Assembly: GCA_039636795.1 (NCBI GenBank)
Contig: CP143430.1
Location: 620,001 to 684,000, forward strand
DNA: 64,000 nt
Direction: 5' to 3'
Source of the DNA: Micrococcaceae bacterium Sec5.1
Lineage (GTDB): Bacteria > Actinomycetota > Actinomycetes > Actinomycetales > Micrococcaceae
This document shows, piece by piece, positions 54,888-62,174 of this stretch. The position numbers and the translations under genes are program-made. How positions within the stretch are numbered: the first letter of the stretch is position 1; the number at the start of each line of letters is the position of its first letter. Under the pieces are notes generated by a model that saw only the letters and a program-made list of their open reading frames with translations, did not search any database and was not told the DNA's origin.

Positions 54888-55763
54888 ATGGCAACGGAAG
54901 AACTGGCCCAAGCCCCCGTCAGCACGATTGCAGTAATCGGTGCCGGGACCATGGGCTTGGCCATCGCCCGGCTCTTCGCGGGCAACGGGCGCAACGTACG
55001 CATCTACGATGAGCGGGTTGCAGATTTGCCGGAACTTGCCGGCATCGAAGCCTGCACGGATCTGCCTTCCTCCGTGGTGGGCGCAGAGATCATCTTCGAG
55101 GCCATTTCCGAGCAACTGAGCGCCAAACAGGCGCTCCTCGGCCAAATACAGGAACTGGTGGGCCCGGTCCCCGTGGCATCCAACACGTCCACCTTCCGTC
55201 CAGGCCAGCTGGCGGAGGGATTGATTCACCCGGAGGCTATACTCGTCGCACATTTCTTCCACCCGGCGGACATCGTCCCGCTCGTGGAGTTGGTGCCCCA
55301 TGCAACGACTGCTTCATCTGCACTGACGTTGACAAGGGCGCTTATTGAAGAGGCAGGCAAGGTGGTCGTGTCCCTGAGCCGCGAAGTTGACGGTTTCATC
55401 GCTAATCGGCTGCAGGCCGCACTCATCCGTGAGGCTGTGGGGCTGCTTCGACATGGGATCGCGTCCGCGGAAGAAATTGACGCAGTCGTTGTGCATGGCA
55501 TCGGACCCCGGTGGGCGCTTGCAGGTCCCTTTGAGGTCATGGACAGGGGAGGACTCGACATATGGCAGGCGGTAACAGAGCGCCTCTTTCCGCTGCTCAG
55601 CGTCGAGACATCCGCTCCCGAGGAAATCACGTCCCGTGTTAATCAAGGCGAACTGGGCGCAAAATCGGGGCAGGGCTTCTACGCATATGACGCACACTCG
55701 GTATCGGCGCTAAACCGCTTGGGCGCCGTTTTGCATGCCGCCTCAACACCGGCCCCTTCTTAA
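54888..55763 (+). CDS. 3-hydroxyacyl-CoA-dehydrogenase-like NAD oxidoreductase
   Basis: A 291-aa two-domain enzyme. Rossmann part: VIGAGTMGLAIARLFAGNGR, then SNTSTF. The family histidine motif is HFFHPADIVPLVELVP. C-terminal helical domain: VDGFIANRLQAALIREAVGL, then EIDAVVVHGIGPRWALAGPF and SGQGFYAYD. Close relatives include L-gulonate and carnitine dehydrogenases and lambda-crystallin as well as fatty-acid enzymes. No thiolase or acyl-CoA gene is nearby, so oxidation of a sugar acid or of an acyl moiety freed by the esterases is plausible. AAGAGG precedes the ATG. Confidence 0.87.
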   Translation: MATEELAQAPVSTIAVIGAGTMGLAIARLFAGNGRNVRIYDERVADLPELAGIEACTDLPSSVVGAEIIFEAISEQLSAKQALLGQIQELVGPVPVASNTSTFRPGQLAEGLIHPEAILVAHFFHPADIVPLVELVPHATTASSALTLTRALIEEAGKVVVSLSREVDGFIANRLQAALIREAVGLLRHGIASAEEIDAVVVHGIGPRWALAGPFEVMDRGGLDIWQAVTERLFPLLSVETSAPEEITSRVNQGELGAKSGQGFYAYDAHSVSALNRLGAVLHAASTPAPS

Positions 55764-55871
55764 GGCCCGGGCACCAGCTGGGTTCCGGCCAGCTTCCAAA
55801 ATCCGGCTACCACCGTGGAACCTTTGACATCAAAGGTCTGCATTCGAAAACAACACACAATGGAGACTTAT

Positions 55872-58691
55872 ATGGCAATGGCTGCCGCTCCCGACGCCCC
55901 CCGCTTTGAGCACCGCACTGACCCAGGTCCTGTACTCGGACTTGGAACGGGGACACCCCGGCTCTCATGGTCGGTACCGAACGCCGACGCCGGTTACTCG
56001 CAGACAACCTACGAGATTGAAGTAAGCCGTGAAGGCGCCGCAGAGGTCTACACGATCGAAAGCCACGATCAGGTCCTGGTTCCATGGCCGGCGCCAGCCC
56101 TGGTCTCGCGTGAACAGGCGCGCGTCCGTGTCCGGGTCGCGCACGGCCAGGACTGGAGCGAATGGAGCGAGCCGTCTGTCGTGGAAGCCGGACTCCTCGA
56201 CGCCAGGGACTGGACAGCCGATTTCATCAGCCCAGTTGGCATCGGAGGACAGGACATGCCCGCGCCCATCCTGACCGGGTCATTCGAAGTGCCAGCCGAA
56301 ATCAGTAAAGCCCGCCTCTACGCAACTGCACACGGAATCTACGCCGGCACGTTGAACGGCCAGCCCATCGACGACAGCGTCCTGGCTCCCGGGTGGACCT
56401 CCTACGACAACCGCCTTCGCTACCACACTTACGACGTGACAGCCTTGATGCGCCAGGGCACCAATAACTTGGACATGCTGCTTGGTAACGGCTGGTACCG
56501 CGGGCGGCTCGGCTTTGAAAACAAGCGCGCCCTCTACGGGGACCGGCTTGCAGTGCTCGCCCAACTCGAAGTCACAACGGTCGACGGCGGTACTTATGTC
56601 CTGCTGTCCGACGGCTCCTGGACGGCGCGGGAGAGCAACATCCTGGCCGACGACTTGTACGACGGACAGCGGACCGATCTCAGGATCGCAACCCCCGGCG
56701 AGGCCCCGGCAGCCGGAACGGTCGAAGTGATCAATGCTGACCTTTCGCGGCTCGTAGCTCCCGAAGGGCCTACTATGCGCCCGACCGAAGTCATCCCGGC
56801 GCAGTCCGTGTTCACCTCACCCTCCGGACAGACGCTGGTGGACTTTGGCCAGAACCTTGTCGGCTGGATCAGATTGCGGGTACGCGACCTGCCGGCAGGA
56901 AGTGAAGTTGTCTTCCGCCATGCGGAGGTCCTGGAGAACAGCGAGCTCTGCACCGAACCACTGCGCTCGGCCAAGGCAACGGACTCCTACATCGTTGCCG
57001 GAACGGCTGAAGAAACACTTGAGCCTTCACTTACCCTTCATGGCTTCCGCTATGCCGAGGTTGCCGGTGTACCAGGTCTCAAGGCCACAGACATCGAAGC
57101 CGTTGTTATTGGATCGGACCTGCGACGCACCGGGTGGTTTTCCTCTTCGAACGAATTGCTCAACAGGCTCCACGAAAACGTTGTGTGGAGCATACGGGGC
57201 AACTTTGTGGATGTGCCCACTGACTGCCCCCAGCGTGACGAGCGCCTTGGTTGGACGGGGGATATCCAGATCTTCGCACCGACAGCGTCCTTCCTCTTCG
57301 ATACCACCGGTTTCCTCAACTCCTGGCTGGCGGATCTCGCCGCCGAGCAGCTGCCGGACGGTTCAGTACCCCACGTCGTTCCCGACGTCATCCATTCGAC
57401 GTACACCAACGCCCCCACCGCAGCTTGGGGTGACGCAGCAGTGCTCGTTCCTTGGACGCTCTACCAGCGGACAGGCGACCAGCAGGTTCTTGAACGGCAG
57501 TTTGCGAGCATGTGCGCATGGGTCGACAAGGTCGCCACGCTGGCAGGCGCTGACCACCTGTGGGCGGGCGGTTTCCAGTACGGCGACTGGCTGGATCCCA
57601 GCGCGCCACCCGAAGATCCCGCTCGCGCCCAAACAGATCCCGACGTCGTCGCAACGGCCCACTTCGCGCGCTCCGCAGAGGTGCTCAGCAAAGCAGCGGC
57701 CGTGCTTGGACGAGGCCAAGAAGCGGCACGGTACGCCAAACTGGCCGACGAAGTCCGGGCCGCCTTCGCCCGGACTTTCGTGACCCCTGCCGGCAGAATC
57801 CTTTCCGACAGCCAGACGGCTTATGCCATGTCGTTGGAATGGGCGTTGCTTCCGACTGAGGAACAGCGGGCGGAAGCCGGCCGCCGCTTGGCCGATCTAG
57901 TGCGCATGAGCGGATTCCGGATCAGCACCGGATTCGTCGGTACTCCTCTCGTCTGCGACGCCCTTACGTCTACGGGACACGTGGAGACTGCCTACCGGCT
58001 CCTTTTGCAGACAGGCTGCCCTTCATGGTTGTACCCGGTCACCATGGGGGCGACCACGATCTGGGAACGGTGGGACAGCATGCGGCCGGATGGCAGCGTC
58101 AACCCTGGCGGCATGACGTCCTTCAACCACTATGCCTTGGGCGCGGTCGCGGACTGGATGCACCGCAGCCTGGCCGGTCTGGCGCCTGCCGCAGCCGGCT
58201 ATCGCGAATTGGTCGTTCATCCGTATCCGACGGCGGCACTCACGTCGGCGTCCGCCGTTCACCTGACGCCGTATGGGGAGGCTGTCGTGGCGTGGGAGCG
58301 TTCGGACGGACGGTTGAAGCTGGACGTGAAGGTGCCGGTGGGCGCGACAGCCCAGGTTCATGTCCCTGGTTTCCCGGAGCCGGAAACGGTTGCGCATGGC
58401 GAGCACGCGTGGGACGTTTCCGATCCAACGACAGCCTCGGATAGCCTGGCGGCCGAAACCATCCGCGACGTGCTTGACCATATGCCTGACGCGTGGTCGG
58501 CGGTGGTGGCTGCCGCCGTCGAAACCGGCATCACACCCGAGGGGGAAGCGCAGGCGGCAGACAAAATCAGCAGGTACCTCAATGAGCCGGCCAACACATT
58601 GGGAACCGTGCTAGCGCCCGAACCGTGGGTCGAAGCACGGATTCCGCTGCGGGCGCGCGTGGCCGAAATCCTCGCTGAGCCGCGATCATGA
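55872..58691 (+). CDS. GH78 alpha-L-rhamnosidase, copy B
   Basis: A 939-aa cytoplasmic rhamnosidase. Fn3-like N-domain (about 10-105, VSREQARVRVRVAHGQDW), rhamnosidase N/CBM67-like (110-330, RLYATAHGIYAGTLNGQPID), jelly-roll (VDFGQNLVGWIRLRVRD) and catalytic (alpha/alpha)6 domain with DVPTDCPQRDERLGWTGD, the classic GH78 acid motif, then HVVPDV and HYALGAVADWMHRSLAG. The last about 95 residues (SLAAETIRDVLDHMPDAWSA onward) are an extra helical domain. It is only distantly similar to copy A, so it is probably not a recent duplicate and may act on another linkage. The ATG at 55872 follows GGAG by 8 nt; an ATG at 55860 is an alternative. Confidence 0.93.
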   Translation: MAMAAAPDAPRFEHRTDPGPVLGLGTGTPRLSWSVPNADAGYSQTTYEIEVSREGAAEVYTIESHDQVLVPWPAPALVSREQARVRVRVAHGQDWSEWSEPSVVEAGLLDARDWTADFISPVGIGGQDMPAPILTGSFEVPAEISKARLYATAHGIYAGTLNGQPIDDSVLAPGWTSYDNRLRYHTYDVTALMRQGTNNLDMLLGNGWYRGRLGFENKRALYGDRLAVLAQLEVTTVDGGTYVLLSDGSWTARESNILADDLYDGQRTDLRIATPGEAPAAGTVEVINADLSRLVAPEGPTMRPTEVIPAQSVFTSPSGQTLVDFGQNLVGWIRLRVRDLPAGSEVVFRHAEVLENSELCTEPLRSAKATDSYIVAGTAEETLEPSLTLHGFRYAEVAGVPGLKATDIEAVVIGSDLRRTGWFSSSNELLNRLHENVVWSIRGNFVDVPTDCPQRDERLGWTGDIQIFAPTASFLFDTTGFLNSWLADLAAEQLPDGSVPHVVPDVIHSTYTNAPTAAWGDAAVLVPWTLYQRTGDQQVLERQFASMCAWVDKVATLAGADHLWAGGFQYGDWLDPSAPPEDPARAQTDPDVVATAHFARSAEVLSKAAAVLGRGQEAARYAKLADEVRAAFARTFVTPAGRILSDSQTAYAMSLEWALLPTEEQRAEAGRRLADLVRMSGFRISTGFVGTPLVCDALTSTGHVETAYRLLLQTGCPSWLYPVTMGATTIWERWDSMRPDGSVNPGGMTSFNHYALGAVADWMHRSLAGLAPAAAGYRELVVHPYPTAALTSASAVHLTPYGEAVVAWERSDGRLKLDVKVPVGATAQVHVPGFPEPETVAHGEHAWDVSDPTTASDSLAAETIRDVLDHMPDAWSAVVAAAVETGITPEGEAQAADKISRYLNEPANTLGTVLAPEPWVEARIPLRARVAEILAEPRS

Positions 58692-58972
58692 CGGCCCTCA
58701 CAAAAGCCGGGAACTCCTAGCTGGTCCGCCGTTGCTGGGAGGGCGCCGTCCGAGGCGGCCGTCATTGACACCTGGAACATGACAACTGATACATTGCCGG
58801 ATGCCGTGCAAGGGCGGGTGGTGGTCGATCTGCCAGGGCGGGAGTACATCGCCATCCGAATCCGTCGCGCATGAATCATTTGCACAAAATTTCGAAATCC
58901 CGATAGCCCTCGTTGGGCTTCTGATCCGCACCACTTCGCGGCAGAAACATCAATCTGTTGTGAGGAACCAGC
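58692..58972. other. Intergenic gap with no recognised element
   Basis: The 281 bp between the GH78 and MFS genes hold no island box, no clear palindrome and no gene that I can support. Confidence 0.5.
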
Positions 58973-60262
58973 ATGGCGCCAAAACTGAAACACGGCCCGG
59001 ACGCAGGACAACTTCAGGCCCACCGCAGCAAGGACAACTTCCCGCTCGTCGGGCTTGTGGTCCTTTCTGCTGCCATCTTCATTTCGATGGCGACGGAGTT
59101 CCTGCCGGCCGGACTCATCCCACAGCTATCCGCGGATTTTGACCGCTCGGTATCCGAAGTCGGGAACCTCATCACTGTCTTCGCGTTGACGGTCATTGTG
59201 TCGGCCGCACCTCTGGCCATTCTCACCCGCCGGATTCCGCGCAAGGGAATGGTCCTGGGCTCGTTTGCCGTCATAGGCGTGGCCAATCTTATGACAGTAG
59301 TTTCGCCGACGTTTGAGGTGCTGCTTGTCGCGCGTGTGCTGGGTGCAGTAGCGCACGGTGCGTTCTGGTCCGTTGTGGCGGCCTATCCGGCGCATCTCGT
59401 TCGCCCCTCACAGTTGGGAAAGGCCACAGCGGTCACGGCGGCCGGGGGTTCTGTCTCCGGTGTAGTCGGGATCCCTCTCGGAAACGCCTTGGGACAGGCC
59501 TTCGGATGGCGCGTGTCCTTCGCCGTGCTCGCCGCTCTCGTGCTGATCGTTCTTGTGTTGATGATCCGCCTCCTGCCGGCAGTAGCCGGGCAATTGCCCG
59601 CCCCGGCCAGGAAAACAAAGGTCCGTGACGGGCAGGACAGCACATTGCCCGCCGTCCTCATGGTTTGCCTGCTCATCCTGCTTGTCGTTGCGGCGCAAAA
59701 CGGATTCGGAACCTTTCAGGTGGTGTGGTTGCTGGACGTCGCTCATTTCGCCCCCGGTGCCATCCCGGTTGTTCTCCTGGCCGGAGGAATCGCAAGCGCG
59801 GTCGGAGTCGCCTTGGTAGGTGGCCTCTACGGCCGGTTCCCGCGGAGGTTGTTCCTCGGTGGGATGGCAGGCATGGTTGCCATACTTTGCGCTGTCCCGC
59901 TGGCCGCGGCCAGCGGTTCAAAGGCCGGCGTGTGGGTTCTCATCATCCTGATGGGGGCCGTTTTCGGAGGCATACCGGTCATGCTTCAAACCCGGATGAT
60001 GTGGTCGGCTTCTCCGCGCAGCCGTAACCTGGCGGCGGCCCTTCAGACCACCGCATTCAATGTCGGCATCGGCGGAGGGGCATTCTTCGGTGGGCTCGCC
60101 TTGGAGGAAACTTCCTTGGCCTTTTTGCCTTACTGGGCTGCTGGCGGCATGTTCCTTGCCTTAGTAACGGCCGGTATCTGGGAGATCTACAGCGGGCCTG
60201 CTCGCAGGAAAGTTCACCCGAAGCCCACAAAGAACCGGATACGCCGCCGTGCCGAAGAATAG
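58973..60262 (+). CDS. MFS transporter of the DHA1 (sugar-efflux/AraJ-like) type
   Basis: A 429-aa inner-membrane protein with 12 membrane helices. FISMATEFLPAGLIPQLSAD in the first helix, RVLGAVAHGAFWSVVAAYPA in the fourth, and GGSVSGVVGIPLGNALGQAF are typical of AraJ/SotB-like proton-driven exporters of sugars or drugs. It has a hydrophilic first 22 residues and a basic tail. In this context it may export surplus sugar or an aglycone released inside the cell; the substrate is not visible. Confidence 0.88.
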   Translation: MAPKLKHGPDAGQLQAHRSKDNFPLVGLVVLSAAIFISMATEFLPAGLIPQLSADFDRSVSEVGNLITVFALTVIVSAAPLAILTRRIPRKGMVLGSFAVIGVANLMTVVSPTFEVLLVARVLGAVAHGAFWSVVAAYPAHLVRPSQLGKATAVTAAGGSVSGVVGIPLGNALGQAFGWRVSFAVLAALVLIVLVLMIRLLPAVAGQLPAPARKTKVRDGQDSTLPAVLMVCLLILLVVAAQNGFGTFQVVWLLDVAHFAPGAIPVVLLAGGIASAVGVALVGGLYGRFPRRLFLGGMAGMVAILCAVPLAAASGSKAGVWVLIILMGAVFGGIPVMLQTRMMWSASPRSRNLAAALQTTAFNVGIGGGAFFGGLALEETSLAFLPYWAAGGMFLALVTAGIWEIYSGPARRKVHPKPTKNRIRRRAEE

Positions 60263-60771
60263 TCCGTCTCAGGCATGCCATCTCCGTGTCCGCTGCACCA
60301 CTGTAGTGCAGTCAGTAAGCGTGTAAGACGCGTGGGGGTCTTTGAATGCCGATGTGTTCGATGGTGATCTATTAGGCGGTGCGCTCGGGCCTCGAGTTCC
60401 TGGTTGATGCGCTCGGCAGAACGTGAAATCAAAGAAATAATTTCATCTATTAGAACTAAATTCCGTTTATACTTAATTCGTTGCATGTAATGAATCAAGT
60501 GAGCAAGTGCCAATGTCGCGCGAGCGTCTCTACGCGCAAGTCCGGACGCGCAACAGGCTCACGATGACGCAGAGGAGCGCTATGGTCCAGGTCTCATTCA
60601 ACGATGGATGGGGCGTGCGTTCGTGGGCGAGTATCTTCGCGGCTCTCGGCAGTGGCAGGTCGCCCGCTGTAGCCGTCATTGGCGGTGGCAGGCGAGGGAC
60701 TCGAGGATGTCACCCTCGCCCTGTACGCCGTCTCCACATCAACCGCCATTGAAAGTGAAAGGGAAGTGCAG
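60263..60771. promoter_or_regulatory. Intergenic region with an IclR-type box before serine esterase copy C
   Basis: TTTCA-TCTAT-TAGAA (60442-60456) matches the island box with one mismatch per arm and lies in an AT-rich patch about 315 bp before the esterase. The stretch 60510-60770 reads partly open in several frames, without a start, domain or clear coding bias; it may be a decayed gene end, but I cannot name it. Confidence 0.5.
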
Positions 60772-61935
60772 ATGACGCACGGGACAACAGTGGACCTACT
60801 CGCGGAGAGCCGATTTTCACCGGTCATCGACGCGTTCGCCAATACGCTCGACGAAACAGATCGCAGCGGTGCCGCGTTGTCGGTGTGGCTGGACGGGCAA
60901 CCAGTGATCGAGGCACGAGGTGGCACCGCCGATGCGCGCACCGGGGCGCCCTGGCAACCGGATACGCTGGCGGTCGTCTTCTCCTGCACGAAGGGGCTGG
61001 CGGCGATCGCCATCGGCCATCTACTGCAGTCGGGAGCCCTGAGCTCGCTCGACATGCCGCTCGCGGACATCTGGCCCGAGTTCGCCGCGCACGGCAAGGG
61101 CGAAGTCTCGGTCGGCGATGCACTCGCCCATCGCGCGGGGGTTCCAGCGCCCAGAGTCGACGTGACGCTCGACCAGTTGCTGGACGGCAATTCATTCGCT
61201 CGCATCATCGCGGAGCAGGAGCCGTTCTGGACTCCGGGAAGCGCCCACCAGTATCATGCAGTGACGGTTGGAGCGATCAGCCAACAGATCGTCTCTCGTA
61301 TCGCCGGTCGTTCACTTGGTGACTACTTCGCTTCTGAAATAGCGCGTCCGCTAAAGGCCGATGTGTGGATCGGTCTTCCCGCCGAACACGAGCCCCGGGT
61401 GGCTCACATAATCGAAGGCCAGCCCGCCCCGCCTTCGCCGGACGCAGACGGGAATCCCGACCTGGAATGGCTGACGAGGGCGATCACCCTCGGCGGCGCG
61501 ATCCCTCCGAACCTGCTAGGACCAGGGCTGGGATTCAACGAGCCTGAACTTCACGCCACAGAGATCGGAGGAGCAGGAGGGATCTCGAGCGCCACAGGAC
61601 TCGCTCGCATCTGGTCGGCGACCGTGGTGGAGACCTGCGGAGTGCGGCTGTGGAACACGGAGACAGCTCGAGCCCTTGCTCGGCCTCGCAGCGTGGGAAC
61701 CCCATTTTTCGATAGCGGTCCGCCGCCGTACCAGTCCTGGGGGGCGGGAGTGATGATCTCCTCGGGATGGGATCCTTACCTGACCCCGGCCTCGTTCGGA
61801 CACGACGGCGCCGGTGGACAGGTGGCATTCGCCGACCCAGACTCCCGCATCGGGTTCGCGTATGTGACAAATCGGCTCGTCGACATGGAGCGTGGCATCA
61901 GCGTCGTCACTGCTCTTCGCGACGCACTCGGATAG
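60772..61935 (+). CDS. Class-C beta-lactamase-fold serine esterase, copy C
   Basis: About 387 aa from the ATG at 60772, which follows AAGGGAAG. SxxK in FSCTKG (S71, K74), tyrosine motif HQYHAVTVGAISQQ, late FGHDGAGGQVAFAD. The same family as copies A and B but more diverged in the middle, and with stronger GCG/CTC/TCG codon preference than its neighbours, so it may have arrived separately. Cytoplasmic, with no signal peptide. An open frame continues upstream to a TTG at 60679 but lacks family content. Probably an ester or lactone hydrolase of the same glycoside system. Confidence 0.88.
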   Translation: MTHGTTVDLLAESRFSPVIDAFANTLDETDRSGAALSVWLDGQPVIEARGGTADARTGAPWQPDTLAVVFSCTKGLAAIAIGHLLQSGALSSLDMPLADIWPEFAAHGKGEVSVGDALAHRAGVPAPRVDVTLDQLLDGNSFARIIAEQEPFWTPGSAHQYHAVTVGAISQQIVSRIAGRSLGDYFASEIARPLKADVWIGLPAEHEPRVAHIIEGQPAPPSPDADGNPDLEWLTRAITLGGAIPPNLLGPGLGFNEPELHATEIGGAGGISSATGLARIWSATVVETCGVRLWNTETARALARPRSVGTPFFDSGPPPYQSWGAGVMISSGWDPYLTPASFGHDGAGGQVAFADPDSRIGFAYVTNRLVDMERGISVVTALRDALG

Positions 61936-62128
61936 CGCGACGTTCCCCGTGGGGTCGTTACGCGGGTGGGTTGGGATAGCAGAGCCACAACTGTCCTGTC
62001 CCATAAGCAGCTCTCGGTGTATCTCCCACCCCAGCGCGGATGACGCGGATCCCGCTCACCGATCTGGACTTCTGGAGCTCCCGTTCCCGGGCAATGGGTT
62101 CGGGCTGGCGGTACCTACAAGATAACTG

Positions 62129-62142
62129 GTCAACCGGTTGAC
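62129..62142. promoter_or_regulatory. LacI/GntR-type perfect palindrome before the apionolactonase-like gene
   Basis: GTCAACCGGTTGAC is a perfect 14-bp palindrome, 33 bp before the gene start. Its core AACCGGTT is shared with 49650-49659 and is typical of LacI operators; FCD-type GntR operators of similar form also exist. No regulator gene is adjacent in the window. Confidence 0.6.
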
Positions 62143-62174
62143 GAGGGCATCAGCTGTCGCGCTAAAATTTGCCA

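Noticed and set aside
60507..60752. 81-codon plus-strand frame upstream of esterase C
   Set aside because: No plausible start signal, Arg/Ser-rich translation, no domain.
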